Source of the DNA: Faecalimonas sp.
GTDB lineage: Bacteria; Bacillota; Clostridia; Lachnospirales; Lachnospiraceae
Direction of reading: 5' to 3'
DNA: 64,000 nucleotides
Assembly: GCA_029264305.1 (NCBI GenBank)
Contig: JARICA010000017.1
Coordinates: 1-64,000, forward strand
Under the pieces are notes generated by a model. That model saw nothing but the letters and a program-made list of their open reading frames with translations. It was not told where the DNA came from and searched no databases. Shown in pieces: positions 35,724-46,020 of this stretch. A program made the translations under genes and the position numbers. How positions within the stretch are numbered: position 1 is the first letter of the stretch; each line of letters starts with the position of its first letter.

Positions 35724-37052
35724 TTATTTATCCTTATCCTTTCTTTCACGAATAAAGAATTTTAATGATGTACCCTTAAATCCAAATGCTTCTCTAATTT
35801 TGTTTTCCAAATATCTTGTATATGAAAAATGCATCAGTTCTTTGTCATTTACAAAAATAACAAATGTTGGTGGTTTCACAGATACTTGAGTAATATAGTA
35901 TAATTTTAAACGCTTTCCTTTATCTGACGGTGGTTGTTGCATCGCGACTGCTTCCATCATAATTTCATTTAATACACCTGTTGCCACTCGAAGAGTTTGG
36001 TTTTCGATAACCATATCTATTTTTTCATATAATTTATTCAAACGCTGTCCCGTCTCTGCAGAAACATACATAATTTCTGCATATGGCATATAAGATAAAA
36101 CTTGTCTAACCTGCTTTTCATATTCATACATTGTCTTATCATGCTTTTCAATAGCATCCCACTTGTTTACAACAATGATAATTCCTTTTCCACGTTCATG
36201 TGCGATTCCTGCAATTTTAGCATCTTGCTCAGTTACTCCTTCTGTTGCATCAATCACGATTAAGACAACGTCTGCCCTTTCAACCGCTGTAACTGTACGA
36301 ATAATACTGTATCTTTCTAATTCTTCCTTAATTTTATTCTTTCGACGAAGCCCAGCTGTATCAATAAATACATATTCTTTTCCATTATACGTAATCGGTG
36401 TATCAATTGCATCTCTTGTTGTTCCTGCAATATTGGATACGATTACTCGATTATTTCCCTGTAATTTATTAATAATTGAAGACTTTCCTACATTCGGTTT
36501 CCCTACAATAGCAATACGTGGTCTATCATCTTCCTCTTCTTCTACATTTGTTTCTGGAAAATATTTTACTACTTCATCAAGCATGTCACCTATTCCTAAG
36601 CGCGAAGAAGCAGAAATCGGAAACGGATCTCCTATTCCCAAATTATAAAATTCATACACATCTGCCATAAATTTTTGAAAACTATCTACTTTGTTCACAA
36701 CTAGTACAACTGGTTTCCCGGAACGACGAAGCATATCTGCTACCTTTGAATCAGAATCTACAAGTCCCTGTTTTACATCAGTCAAGAAAATAATTACATC
36801 AGCTGTATCAATAGCAATCTGTGCTTGCTCACGCATTTGTGCTAAAATAATATCTTTGCTATCTGGTTCAATTCCCCCTGTATCAATCAATGTAAATTCT
36901 TTATCTAACCAGTTTACTTCCGCATAAATACGGTCTCTTGTAACACCCGGTGTATCTTTTACAATCGAAATCATTTCTCCTGCCAACGCATTGAATAATG
37001 TAGATTTTCCTACATTCGGTCTCCCTACGATAGCTACTATCGGTTTACTCAT
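35724..37052 (-). CDS. der: Ribosome biogenesis GTPase Der (EngA)
   Basis: 442 residues with two tandem GTPase domains: G1 [14 protein letters not shown] near 9 and [14 protein letters not shown] near 184; NKVD and NKWD motifs; DTPGVTRD and [10 protein letters not shown] switch regions; a C-terminal KH-like domain. Needed for 50S assembly. AAGGAG precedes the ATG. Precedes plsY and follows the DUF512 gene by about 20 bases. Confidence 0.97.
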   Translation of the reverse strand: MSKPIVAIVGRPNVGKSTLFNALAGEMISIVKDTPGVTRDRIYAEVNWLDKEFTLIDTGGIEPDSKDIILAQMREQAQIAIDTADVIIFLTDVKQGLVDSDSKVADMLRRSGKPVVLVVNKVDSFQKFMADVYEFYNLGIGDPFPISASSRLGIGDMLDEVVKYFPETNVEEEEDDRPRIAIVGKPNVGKSSIINKLQGNNRVIVSNIAGTTRDAIDTPITYNGKEYVFIDTAGLRRKNKIKEELERYSIIRTVTAVERADVVLIVIDATEGVTEQDAKIAGIAHERGKGIIIVVNKWDAIEKHDKTMYEYEKQVRQVLSYMPYAEIMYVSAETGQRLNKLYEKIDMVIENQTLRVATGVLNEIMMEAVAMQQPPSDKGKRLKLYYITQVSVKPPTFVIFVNDKELMHFSYTRYLENKIREAFGFKGTSLKFFIRERKDKDK

Positions 37053-37072
37053 ACTTCTTCTCCTTCTATATC

Positions 37073-38380
37073 TTATTTTATAATTGCTTCTACAAAATCT
37101 TGTCCGCTTGATTTTACAATATCTATATCTACTTGTAAAGCCTCTTTCAAATCTGTAATTGTTACATCATCTAATAGAACTTCCTCTCCATCTCTAAGCA
37201 TACTACATGGAAGTAATAACGTCTCTCCTAGAGGTTGTCCTTTTAACTGCTCAATTAAATCTTGGCCTGTAATCAATCCTGCAACTGTTATTTTCTCTCC
37301 AAAAAAATTATTAATAATTTTATATAAATGTATATTGATATTTGGATATTTGGTCTGCAGTTTTTTTATCATTTTCTCTAAATACGGGTATACAAGTGCA
37401 CCTGTTGCCATTGAAATTTCCTTGCTTCTATTATCTCCTACAAGTCCATTAAACGTTTCTTCAAACTCATTTAGAAGAAGGCGTAACATACCAACACCAT
37501 TTTCTAACTGCAAATATCCATCGTATCTTTCTTCCTCTGGTATTTCCTCATCTGCAAGAACATACCATTCATCACCTGCATGAATAAAATGCATTCCATG
37601 CTCTTCATAAATCTTATTCTGCCATTTATGAATAGTTTCTAATACTTTTTTCGCATCTTCTTTTTCAAAAGGTTCTAATGGATATAACCCTTCTCGATAT
37701 TTTGTTAATCCTACTGGTACAACAGATACACTTTGCAAATAAGGAAGATATTTTGTCATATCACGTATGCTTCTTTCTAGCTCTTCACCATCATTTTCCC
37801 CTTTACAAAGTACAATCTGACCATTCATCGTAATTCCGCCTTCATATAAAATATCCACTTTCTTTAACGCATCACCGGCGAAACGATTATGCAACATTTT
37901 ACAACGCAATTCTGGATTTGTTGTTTGAAAAGAAATATTGATTGGCTCTAAATGATATTTCACAATTCTTCTTACATCATCATCGCTCATATTTGTCAGT
38001 GTAATATAATTCCCTTGTAAAAACGATAAACGCGAATCATCATCTTTAAAATAAAGTGTATCTCGCATTCCTTTTGGCATTTGATCTATAAAACAAAACA
38101 TACACTTATTTCTGCATGAACGATATTCATCCATAAGTCCCTGCTCGAAATCAATTCCTAAATCTTCTTCATAATCTTTTTCTATTTCTAGTTCCCACTC
38201 TTCTCCATTTGCTTTCTCTATCAATACAACCAATTCTTCATCATTCACTAAAAAATGATAATCGAATACATCTTCAATCTCATTGTCGTTGATACTAATT
38301 AATTTATCCCCTGCTTCTATTCCTAATTCCCACGCAATGCTTCCTTCTTCAACACTACGAATGATATGTTCTTTTTTCAT
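37073..38380 (-). CDS. DUF512 family radical-SAM-like protein with PDZ domain
   Basis: 435 residues. N-terminal PDZ-like domain at about 1-65 ([24 protein letters not shown]), then a cysteine cluster [18 protein letters not shown] near 83-100 resembling a radical SAM motif (CxxxCxxC), and a C-terminal DUF512 domain. The reaction is unknown. AGGAG precedes the ATG. Placement directly upstream of der is widespread in Clostridia, hinting at a conserved housekeeping role. Confidence 0.9.
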   Translation of the reverse strand: MKKEHIIRSVEEGSIAWELGIEAGDKLISINDNEIEDVFDYHFLVNDEELVVLIEKANGEEWELEIEKDYEEDLGIDFEQGLMDEYRSCRNKCMFCFIDQMPKGMRDTLYFKDDDSRLSFLQGNYITLTNMSDDDVRRIVKYHLEPINISFQTTNPELRCKMLHNRFAGDALKKVDILYEGGITMNGQIVLCKGENDGEELERSIRDMTKYLPYLQSVSVVPVGLTKYREGLYPLEPFEKEDAKKVLETIHKWQNKIYEEHGMHFIHAGDEWYVLADEEIPEEERYDGYLQLENGVGMLRLLLNEFEETFNGLVGDNRSKEISMATGALVYPYLEKMIKKLQTKYPNINIHLYKIINNFFGEKITVAGLITGQDLIEQLKGQPLGETLLLPCSMLRDGEEVLLDDVTITDLKEALQVDIDIVKSSGQDFVEAIIK

Positions 38381-38467
38381 GTTTTACTCCTGTCATCAAA
38401 CAAATCTTCTTTATCTTCTCTATCATACTAAATTTTTTAAGAAAATGCAATTTTTAACGTTGTCTTG

Positions 38468-38496
38468 TTGAATCCCCCGTCCTTTTTTGCTAAAAT
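38468..38496 (+). promoter_or_regulatory. prs promoter
   Basis: TTGAAT, 17-base spacer, TAAAAT, 38 bases before the ATG of the ribose-phosphate pyrophosphokinase gene. Confidence 0.55.
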
Positions 38497-38534
38497 ATTT
38501 TTGAAAAAAGAAATATTTAGAAACGGAGGCCGTT

Positions 38535-39701
38535 ATGCCAAATTTAAAAGTATTAGAACAGAGTTTACCAATAGCACCTCTTAAAATCGCAGCATTAGAA
38601 AGTTGTACTGATTTAGCAAAAAAGGTTAATGACTACATTGTACAGTTTCGTCACGCACCTGTTGTAGATTCGATTCATCCAACATTATTTGCAAATCATC
38701 AAACTGACAACTATCTAGCAAGTCTTTCTTGTCCACGCTTCGGTTCAGGAGAAGCAAAGGGTATGTTCCATGAATCTATTCGTGGATGTGATTTATTTGT
38801 TATGGTCGATGTATGCAATTATAATTTAACTTATAGTGTAAATGGACACTTAAATCACATGTCGCCAGATGATCATTACCAAGATTTGAAACGTATTATT
38901 TCTGCTGCAACTGGAAAAGCACATCGTATCAATGTAATCATGCCTTTCTTATACGAAAGTCGTCAACATAAACGTACGAAACGTGAGTCTTTAGACTGTG
39001 CTTTTGCATTAGAAGAATTAACAAATATGGGGGTTTCTAACATTTTAACATTTGATGCTCATGATCCTCGTGTGCAAAATGCCATTCCACTTAAAGGTTT
39101 TGACAACTTTACTCCTCCATATCAATTCATGAAAGCTCTTTTCCGTTCTGTTCCAGATTTAAAAGTGGATAAAGATCACTTAATGATTATCAGTCCTGAT
39201 GAAGGAGCAATGCACCGTGCCGTATACTTTTCTAACGTACTCGGTGTAGATATGGGAATGTTCTATAAGAGACGTGATTACTCAACTGTTGTCAACGGTA
39301 AAAATCCTATCGTTGCTCATGAATTCTTAGGTGACGATATTCATGGTAAAGATCTCATTATCATTGACGATATGATTTCTTCAGGAGAAAGTATGCTTGA
39401 TGTTGCAAAACAATTAAAAGCTAGAGGTGCTGGACGAGTATTCGTTTGCACAACATTCGGCTTATTTACAGAGGGATTCGCCAAATTTGATGAATACTAT
39501 GAAAAAGGTTATATTGATCGTGTGATTACAACTAACCTTACTTATCTTCCAAAAGAAATTTATGAAAAACCTTATTTTGTAACTGCAGATATGAGTAAAT
39601 TCCTTGCATTGATTATTGATTCTTTGAATCATGATTTAACAATCGGTTCTGTTTTGAATCCAACAGATAGAATTCATCAGTTGCTTGCAAAACATAAATA
39701 A
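38535..39701 (+). CDS. prs: Ribose-phosphate pyrophosphokinase, long form
   Basis: 388 residues, clearly longer than the usual 310-320. Makes PRPP from ribose-5-phosphate and ATP. Visible motifs: INVIMPFLYESRQHKRTKRES (ATP and ribose binding) near residue 133, TFDAHDPRVQNA near 175 and the PRPP loop LIIIDDMISSGES near 273. The extra length lies at the N-terminus and in insertions, including HESIRGCDLFVMVD context. GGAGG precedes the ATG. Monocistronic with a strong terminator. The long form may be common in this family of bacteria. Confidence 0.92.
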   Translation: MPNLKVLEQSLPIAPLKIAALESCTDLAKKVNDYIVQFRHAPVVDSIHPTLFANHQTDNYLASLSCPRFGSGEAKGMFHESIRGCDLFVMVDVCNYNLTYSVNGHLNHMSPDDHYQDLKRIISAATGKAHRINVIMPFLYESRQHKRTKRESLDCAFALEELTNMGVSNILTFDAHDPRVQNAIPLKGFDNFTPPYQFMKALFRSVPDLKVDKDHLMIISPDEGAMHRAVYFSNVLGVDMGMFYKRRDYSTVVNGKNPIVAHEFLGDDIHGKDLIIIDDMISSGESMLDVAKQLKARGAGRVFVCTTFGLFTEGFAKFDEYYEKGYIDRVITTNLTYLPKEIYEKPYFVTADMSKFLALIIDSLNHDLTIGSVLNPTDRIHQLLAKHK

Positions 39702-39709
39702 GAATATGA

Positions 39710-39748
39710 AAATGGTGTAACCAATTACAAGTGGCTACACCATTTTTG
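39710..39748. terminator. Bidirectional terminator between prs and the deacetylase gene
   Basis: AAATGGTGTA and TACACCATTT arms plus an inner CCA/TGG pair, followed by TTG TT; A-rich on the other side. Confidence 0.8.
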
Positions 39749-39752
39749 TTCT

Positions 39753-41174
39753 TTATTTTCGGAATTGTGAATAACTTGCTCCACTTTCCATTGTAACTCC
39801 TCTCGCTTCTGCTAATTCACTTACTGTTACTAACTGATATCCTCTTTGGACTAACATTGGAATTAACTGTACTGCCGCTTCTACTGATTGTTTATGTATA
39901 TCATGCATAAGTACAATATCTCCATCCTTGGCATTTTTCAATACATTATTAATTGTGCTCTGTGCATTTCTTGTTTTCCAATCCAAAGTATCTATCGACC
40001 ACATAATAATTGGCTGTCCTACAGTTGCTTTTACAGTAGCATTTTTCTTACCATAAGGTGGTCTTACAAGTGTTGTTGGAAAACCTCCTGTCACTTTAGC
40101 TACAGCATGTACTGTTGTTGAAAGTTCTTTACGAATTTCCTCCGGTGTAAGTTTTGTTAAATCGGTATGTGTAGTAGAGTGATTTGCTAACTCACAACCA
40201 ATGTCCTTCATTTTCTTCACAGCATTTGGATATTTTTCAACTTTAGGTGCAAGCATAAAAAATGTTGCTCTAGCTCCATTTGCTTTCAGTACATCCAAAA
40301 TTTTTTCTGTATCCACACCTGGTCCATCATCAAATGTTAATGCAAGCATAGGCTTATTCGGATCTATTGAATTCTCTTCTGAAATTAATTTTCCATCCTT
40401 TGCAAATTCACATTTTTTTGTACCAATTTGTTGTTTTCCTGTAACAACTTTTCCATTTTGATCAAAATAGTATTTATCATCCTTTATTTTTTGCCATCCT
40501 ACAGCCATACTTCCATCTTCTTTTAGATAAATCTGTATTCCATCTTTCTCTTTCCAGCCAGTCTGCATGATACCTTTTTTATCAAAATAGTATATCTGTC
40601 CGTCTTTTTCTTTCCATCCCGTTTGTTTTTTCCCATTTGGTCCCATATAATACGTTTTCCCTTTTGAATTTACAAACTCATTGACTGCATACTGTCCGTT
40701 ACTTTTCTTGAATTTTTCCCCTTCCCATTGACCATATTTATTTTTCACTGTGACTTTACCATCTTTTAAATCAATTCTAACTTTTCCTAACCAATCTTTT
40801 GAAAGAGAATCTTCAATTTTTTCAGACAGTTTTATTTTAATCGGAAAATCTCCATCTATTTTGCCATCTACATTACAGGATATTTGATAATGATTTCCTT
40901 TATTGAAACTATCTAATAAATTTTGAACTGTGTATCCAGTATCTGCATCTAAAACAAGTTGTAAATCTCCACTTCCTATTGCTTTCGCAGTGATTTCAGG
41001 AACTTCTTCTTCCTGTACTATTTCTACTGATTCAGGTGCAAGTGTAATAACTGCTTTTTCGCTTTCTTCTTTTGCAGTTGACATTTGCAACATTCCCATA
41101 ACTACAAAACATAGTACTAAACATGCAACTACTTTCCACATATAGTTATCTCTTTTGAATTTTTCCTTTATCAT
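39753..41174 (-). CDS. Cell-wall-binding polysaccharide deacetylase
   Basis: 473 residues. An N-terminal membrane anchor (VVACLVLCFVVMGMLQM, about 14-32), a beta region, three to four choline-binding-like wall repeats at about 170-265 (KQTGWKEKDGQIYYFDKKG, MQTGWKEKDGIQIYL, MAVGWQKIKDDKYYF) and a C-terminal NodB domain: LALTFDDGPG, HSTTHTDL, RPPYGKKN, WSIDTLDW and LMHDIH. All metal and catalytic positions seem present. It probably removes acetyl groups from peptidoglycan or a wall polymer. GGGGAG precedes the ATG. Confidence 0.93.
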   Translation of the reverse strand: MIKEKFKRDNYMWKVVACLVLCFVVMGMLQMSTAKEESEKAVITLAPESVEIVQEEEVPEITAKAIGSGDLQLVLDADTGYTVQNLLDSFNKGNHYQISCNVDGKIDGDFPIKIKLSEKIEDSLSKDWLGKVRIDLKDGKVTVKNKYGQWEGEKFKKSNGQYAVNEFVNSKGKTYYMGPNGKKQTGWKEKDGQIYYFDKKGIMQTGWKEKDGIQIYLKEDGSMAVGWQKIKDDKYYFDQNGKVVTGKQQIGTKKCEFAKDGKLISEENSIDPNKPMLALTFDDGPGVDTEKILDVLKANGARATFFMLAPKVEKYPNAVKKMKDIGCELANHSTTHTDLTKLTPEEIRKELSTTVHAVAKVTGGFPTTLVRPPYGKKNATVKATVGQPIIMWSIDTLDWKTRNAQSTINNVLKNAKDGDIVLMHDIHKQSVEAAVQLIPMLVQRGYQLVTVSELAEARGVTMESGASYSQFRK

Positions 41175-41296
41175 TTGTAATCTCCCCTATGTTTTCAATA
41201 TTGATTTCATTATAAACTATGCCTAATTTCGATGCAATAACACAACATTTAAGTTTTCTTTAAAATTATTAACTTTTTTGTAATCATTTAACAAAC

Positions 41297-41326
41297 AAAG
41301 GCGAAACTTTAATAAGTTTCGCCTTT
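41297..41326 (-). terminator. Terminator of the ldt-tgt-yajC operon
   Basis: Perfect 13-base arms (AAAGGCGAAACTT and complement) with a 4-base loop, followed on the minus strand by a T-rich stretch interrupted by G. Confidence 0.75.
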
Positions 41327-41344
41327 ACATCTACCTTACTTTAT

Positions 41345-41617
41345 CTAGTTTTCTGCACCTGGTTTTTCTACTCGACTAATTGCTTCTTTCTGCATTGGAA
41401 TACGGCAATTTTTATTATTACCAAACTCTACTACAACGTCTTCTTCTTGTACATCGATAATTACTCCGTAGAATCCACTTGTTGTTAAAACAGTATCTCC
41501 TACCTCTAATTCCGACAACATCAACTTAATTCTTTTTTGTTCTTTCTTCTGAGGACGCATAAGTAAAAACCAAAATCCTCCTAAAATCACTGCATAAACA
41601 ATAATGATACTTAACAT
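41345..41617 (-). CDS. yajC: Preprotein translocase accessory subunit YajC
   Basis: 90 residues. One N-terminal membrane helix (about 2-18) ending in FLLMRPQKKEQKR, then the conserved ELEVGDTVLTTSGFYGVI. Accessory subunit of the SecDF complex. AGGAGG precedes the ATG. It follows tgt by about 95 bases, the classic tgt-yajC order; secDF is not in this stretch. Confidence 0.95.
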   Translation of the reverse strand: MLSIIIVYAVILGGFWFLLMRPQKKEQKRIKLMLSELEVGDTVLTTSGFYGVIIDVQEEDVVVEFGNNKNCRIPMQKEAISRVEKPGAEN

Positions 41618-41712
41618 TATCTTTTCCTCCTAAATTTTTGCGATATTACCAATATACACAATAATAATCTTTTCAGCAAGGCTTTTCCATAAATTTCATA
41701 AAAACTTTATAT

Positions 41713-42840
41713 CTATTTACCCGACATGCTATCTAATTTTTGCTTCTTATATTCTTTATATCTACCATTTTCAATCGCTTCACGAATTTCTTCCATCATT
41801 GTGTTATAAAAATACAAATTATGAAGAACGCAAAGACGCATCCCCAACATTTCTTTTGCTTTCAACAAATGTCTAATGTAAGCCCTACTATATTTCCTAC
41901 ACGCAGGACACTGACAGCCCTCTTCAATTGGTTTGTCATCTAATTCATATTTTGCATTAAATAAATTTAATTTTCCATGATTTGTATACACATGACCATG
42001 TCTTCCATTTCTACTTGGATATACACAATCAAAAAAGTCAACTCCACGATCAACTGCTTCTAAAATATTTGCCGGTGTTCCTACTCCCATCAAATATGTT
42101 GGTTTATTTTCTGGCAAATACGGAACTGTCGCATCAAGAATTCTGTACATATCTTCATGAGACTCACCTACTGCCAATCCACCTAATGCATAGCCATCCA
42201 AATCTAATTCTGAAATACGTTTTGCATGTTCAATTCGAATATCTTCATAAATTGCCCCTTGATTAATTCCAAATAATAATTGACTTTTATTAATTGTATC
42301 TGGCAATTGATTTAAACGATTCATCTCTGCTTTACAACGTTCAAGCCATCTCGTTGTTCTTGCCACTGAATTTTCAATATATTGTCTACTAGCAACACTT
42401 GATGGACATTCATCAAATGCCATTGCAATTGTAGATGCTAAGTTTGACTGAATCTGCATACTTTCTTCTGGTCCCATAAAAATTTTCTTCCCATCAATAT
42501 GCGATTGAAAGTAAACTCCTTCTTCTTTGATTTTTCTTAAACCAGATAAAGAAAATACCTGAAATCCACCTGAATCTGTTAAAATCGGCTTGTCCCACAC
42601 CATGAATTTGTGAAGACCACCTAATTTTTTTACCACCTCATCTCCTGGACGTACATGAAGATGATATGTATTAGATAACTCAACCTGTGTTTTTATTCCT
42701 TGTAAATCTTCTGTAGATACAGCCCCTTTAATGGCTGCTGCTGTTCCGACGTTCATAAACACGGGAGTTTCAATTACACCGTGCACTGTTTCTAGCCTTC
42801 CTCTTTTCGCAAGACCATCTTTCTTAATGACTTTATACAT
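41713..42840 (-). CDS. tgt: tRNA-guanine transglycosylase
   Basis: 375 residues. Exchanges G34 for a queuosine precursor in tRNAs. Catalytic DSGGFQVFSLSGL near residue 90, FDCVYPSRNGRHGHVYT near 265, and the zinc site CQCPACRKYSRAYIRHLL near 305 with a later His. The frame opens 11 codons earlier, overlapping the preceding gene; ATG 42840 with GAGAGGA upstream matches the family start (YKVIKKDG). It follows the L,D-transpeptidase gene by 20 bases. Confidence 0.96.
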   Translation of the reverse strand: MYKVIKKDGLAKRGRLETVHGVIETPVFMNVGTAAAIKGAVSTEDLQGIKTQVELSNTYHLHVRPGDEVVKKLGGLHKFMVWDKPILTDSGGFQVFSLSGLRKIKEEGVYFQSHIDGKKIFMGPEESMQIQSNLASTIAMAFDECPSSVASRQYIENSVARTTRWLERCKAEMNRLNQLPDTINKSQLLFGINQGAIYEDIRIEHAKRISELDLDGYALGGLAVGESHEDMYRILDATVPYLPENKPTYLMGVGTPANILEAVDRGVDFFDCVYPSRNGRHGHVYTNHGKLNLFNAKYELDDKPIEEGCQCPACRKYSRAYIRHLLKAKEMLGMRLCVLHNLYFYNTMMEEIREAIENGRYKEYKKQKLDSMSGK

Positions 42841-42860
42841 ATACTTTCTATCCTCTCCTC

Positions 42861-44474
42861 TTAGTAATGGCAAATAACTGGAATTCCCGCTTTTAAATAT
42901 CCAAATAACTGCTGTGCCTTATCTTTAGGCATATTTATACAACCATGTGAACCATGTGTTAAATATCTATTTCCACCAAACGAACTTTGCCATACAGCAT
43001 CATGGAAACCAATTCCACCATTAAACGGCATCCAAAAATCTACTGGTGTTTCATACTCTCTCTTCCCATTTGGCAAGATCTTTCCTTTTAGAACTGCACC
43101 TTTCTGCACATAAGTAACCGTGTACGTTCCCTGTGGAGTCGAATGGCCTGAACTTGGTCTTCCCGTTACAACCGGACTCTCCATCATCATTTTTCCATTT
43201 TGAAAAAACCACATATGTTGTGTAGTCAAATCTACTTCCGCATACGTATTACCAAAATCATTTCCTTGATGAGATACTGCTTTTCTCTTATATTCTGGTT
43301 CTCGTTTTACAGGTTTTCCATTCAAAATATCTTCTGTTAATTTAGTATATTCTGCACTTTGATTGATTTTCCAACCATATATTCCATTCTTTACTTCTGT
43401 CGTTTTTCCAGTTGCAGTAACAAATGAACGTGGCTTACCAGAAGTATCATATTTAATTGACAATTTTTTAATATATTCCTTCACACTATTTTCTTTGAAA
43501 GACACTTGCATATTTTCATCTACAGACAACCATTGTGAGATATTTTCTTTATCTACTTTCTCTGTAAACGGATTAAAATCATAAACGATTTCTGCATTTA
43601 AGCATTTATTCATTGTTTCTTGTGCAGAAATAACCTCTTTTGACCCCGACACATATTTTGGTTCATAATATGCTTTGCTCGCCTTCATATCTATTTCTTT
43701 TTTCAATCCGTCTAAATGCTCTTCGATTACTTTTGTCAACTTTTGTACGTTCACTTCATTTCCAAATATTTCTTTTTTAATTGTAAATTCTTTCCCACTA
43801 AATACTGGTGTTGCAGAAACTGATTTTACTGGAGTTGAATTTTTCACACATTTCAACTGATTAATCTTTTCACTTAATTTTTGCTTATCATATACAACTC
43901 CCGTTTCAATTGTTCTTATATCTTTTTGGAAAAGAGATTTTGGCCATAAAAATGGATTTTGAGAATGTAATACTTTTTCCAATTCATTACTTGGTTGGTA
44001 TTTAAGTGTAATTTCTTTCCCTTGAATTTTTTCTATCTGTCCATCACTTCTCTTTAACTTCAATTCATAACCGGCAATTTGTTGTTCAATAGATTTCTCA
44101 GCATATGCAACATTTTTCCCACCTAGTTTATTTCCATTTATGATTGTTGACAAATAAAAATGACTATTGAAATAGAATGCAATCCCCAAATAGACAACAA
44201 GTAGCACACCTACCACAGATGCGGAAATAATTATCCATTTCTTTCCTTCTTTAGATTTTCTGCTTTTCTTTTGCGGATGATAGTTTGGATTTTTCTCATC
44301 ATCATCATACAAAAAAACCAATTCATCTTCCTTTTTTCTCTGCTCGTTTTGTTTTTTCAAACCGAATCCGGATAAATCTTCTACCTCCAAAGATTCTAAT
44401 TCTGCAAGTAATTTTTTTTGTCTTGTATCTTTTTGAGATGATACATTTTTTTTGTTTTTCTTCATATCACTCAT
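42861..44474 (-). CDS. L,D-transpeptidase (YkuD) with peptidoglycan-binding-like region
   Basis: 537 residues. A charged cytosolic N-terminus of about 80 residues, one membrane helix (about 80-102), a long extracellular region resembling tandem PG_binding_4 repeats (EKSIEQQIAGYELKLKRSDG, YVSGSKEVISAQETMN), and a C-terminal YkuD domain with VVTGRPSSGHSTPQG and the catalytic HGSHGCINMPKD near residue 515. It forms 3-3 crosslinks or attaches wall proteins. The frame opens 17 codons earlier; ATG 44474 has GGGAG 9 bases upstream. First gene before tgt and yajC. Confidence 0.92.
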   Translation of the reverse strand: MSDMKKNKKNVSSQKDTRQKKLLAELESLEVEDLSGFGLKKQNEQRKKEDELVFLYDDDEKNPNYHPQKKSRKSKEGKKWIIISASVVGVLLVVYLGIAFYFNSHFYLSTIINGNKLGGKNVAYAEKSIEQQIAGYELKLKRSDGQIEKIQGKEITLKYQPSNELEKVLHSQNPFLWPKSLFQKDIRTIETGVVYDKQKLSEKINQLKCVKNSTPVKSVSATPVFSGKEFTIKKEIFGNEVNVQKLTKVIEEHLDGLKKEIDMKASKAYYEPKYVSGSKEVISAQETMNKCLNAEIVYDFNPFTEKVDKENISQWLSVDENMQVSFKENSVKEYIKKLSIKYDTSGKPRSFVTATGKTTEVKNGIYGWKINQSAEYTKLTEDILNGKPVKREPEYKRKAVSHQGNDFGNTYAEVDLTTQHMWFFQNGKMMMESPVVTGRPSSGHSTPQGTYTVTYVQKGAVLKGKILPNGKREYETPVDFWMPFNGGIGFHDAVWQSSFGGNRYLTHGSHGCINMPKDKAQQLFGYLKAGIPVICHY

Positions 44475-44612
44475 CGAATACTTCTCCCTTTTATCTTTTT
44501 CAAACAAATCAATAGCCAAAGCCAATATTTTCCAAAACTATTGCTTTGACTACTTATTTTATTATAATACGTTGAATACTAAATGTATATAGGAATCTTT
44601 AAAAATTAATAA

Positions 44613-44641
44613 TTGCGTGATATTTAAGCATATCTTATAAT
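44613..44641 (+). promoter_or_regulatory. aroC promoter
   Basis: TTGCGT, 17-base spacer, TATAAT (perfect -10), 33 bases before the aroC ATG. Confidence 0.65.
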
Positions 44642-44674
44642 AGTTATGTAATAATTGTACAAAGGAGGTTCACT

Positions 44675-45775
44675 ATGGCTGGTTCAACATATGGAACTAT
44701 TTTCAAAATAACTACATGGGGAGAGTCCCACGGTAAAGGAATCGGCGTTGTCGTTGATGGCTGCCCTGCTGGTCTTTCCCTTTCTGAAAAGGATATTCAA
44801 AAATTTCTAAACCGACGCAAACCTGGACAAAACAAATATACTACGAAGCGAAACGAAAACGATACTGTGGAAATTTTATCCGGTGTTTTTGAAGGAAAAA
44901 CTACTGGAACACCAATTTCTCTTCTTGTTCGCAACGAAGATCAACATTCGAAAGATTATAGTAATATTAGTTCTTGTTACCGTCCAGGTCATGCAGATTA
45001 TACATTTGATGCCAAATATGGATTTCGTGATTATAGAGGCGGTGGACGTTCTTCTGGAAGGGAAACAATAGGACGTGTTGCTGGTGGTGCTATCGCTTTA
45101 AAACTATTAAAAGAATTAGGAATAACTGTTTTAACCTATACAAAATCTATCGGTCCTTATGAAATTCCATCTTCTGAATACCATTTTTCGGAGATAGAGG
45201 AAAACATTCTCTATATGCCTAATCTTACATACGCAAATAAAGCCTCTACATTTTTAAATGAATGTATGTCAAACTGCGATTCCGCCGGAGGTATAATTGA
45301 ATGTCAAGTTAAAAATCTTCCTTCTGGAATTGGCGAACCTGTTTTTTATAAATTAGATGCTTGTCTTGCTCAGGCAATGTTTTCTATAGGAGCTGTAAAA
45401 GGAATGGAGGTTGGTGATGGTTTCTCCGTTTCCTCCACATTAGGAAGTAAAAACAACGATGCATTTTACAGCAAAAGTGGAACGATTTGTAAAAAAACAA
45501 ACCACTCTGGTGGGATTTTAGGTGGTATAAGCGATGGAAATGATTTGATTTTTCGAACTGCTTTTAAACCAACTCCTTCTATCGCTCAACCGCAAAATAC
45601 TGTTACATCCACTGGCGAAAATACTATTCTTTCCATTACCGGAAGACACGATCCCATTATCGTTCCTCGAGCTGTCGTTGTAGTGGAAGCGATGACAGCA
45701 TTAACCTTAATTGATTTGATACTATTAAATATGTCTTCACGCTTAGAAAATATTATTCGGTTTTACGAGAAGTAA
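44675..45775 (+). CDS. aroC: Chorismate synthase
   Basis: 366 residues. Last step of the shikimate pathway, FMN-dependent. Signature stretches are intact: TTWGESHGKGIGVVVDGCPAGL at 12-33, RPGHADYTFDAKYG with RGGGRSSGRETIGRVAGGAIA near 110-145, and SGGILGGISDGNDL with VVVVEAMTAL near the end. AAAGGAGG precedes the ATG. Single gene, away from other aro genes but feeding the chorismate used by pheA in this window. Confidence 0.97.
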   Translation: MAGSTYGTIFKITTWGESHGKGIGVVVDGCPAGLSLSEKDIQKFLNRRKPGQNKYTTKRNENDTVEILSGVFEGKTTGTPISLLVRNEDQHSKDYSNISSCYRPGHADYTFDAKYGFRDYRGGGRSSGRETIGRVAGGAIALKLLKELGITVLTYTKSIGPYEIPSSEYHFSEIEENILYMPNLTYANKASTFLNECMSNCDSAGGIIECQVKNLPSGIGEPVFYKLDACLAQAMFSIGAVKGMEVGDGFSVSSTLGSKNNDAFYSKSGTICKKTNHSGGILGGISDGNDLIFRTAFKPTPSIAQPQNTVTSTGENTILSITGRHDPIIVPRAVVVVEAMTALTLIDLILLNMSSRLENIIRFYEK

Positions 45776-45815
45776 AACTTTAAAAGTTCCACAAAAATGA
45801 AATTTTATTTGTAAG

Positions 45816-45868
45816 ATGAAAGGATGATTGAATTCGATATTGTATCGGACTCAACCCTTTCATTTTTC
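45816..45868 (+). terminator. aroC terminator, compound stem-loop
   Basis: Outer ATGAAAGG pairs with CCTTTCAT, with an inner TTGA/TCAA pair and a CGATA/TATCG hairpin; TTTTT follows. Confidence 0.75.
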
Positions 45869-45912
45869 TATTATACATATCTTAATTTCTTTTATTTCCA
45901 ACTCTTTTTTTG

Positions 45913-45940
45913 TTGATTTTTTTATATTTTTCTGTATAAT
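45913..45940 (+). promoter_or_regulatory. Promoter of the XRE-cupin/pot operon
   Basis: TTGATT, 16-base spacer, TATAAT. The predicted start near 45947 precedes the inverted repeat at 45967 and the regulator gene. Confidence 0.55.
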
Positions 45941-45966
45941 AGATTATGCGCGCTTTGTTAAGAAAT

Positions 45967-45985
45967 ACTAAACTTTTTGTTTAGT
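45967..45985. promoter_or_regulatory. Candidate operator of the XRE-cupin regulator
   Basis: Perfect inverted repeat ACTAAAC-N5-GTTTAGT about 20 bases downstream of the predicted transcription start and 36 bases before the regulator ATG. Position and symmetry fit an autoregulatory repressor site. Confidence 0.5.
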
Positions 45986-46020
45986 TAAAGCCAACTATCA
46001 ACCAGATGGAAAGGAGATTT

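Noticed and set aside
39888-40121. Cys/Ser-rich plus-strand peptide
   Set aside because: Antisense of the deacetylase domain; no start signal.
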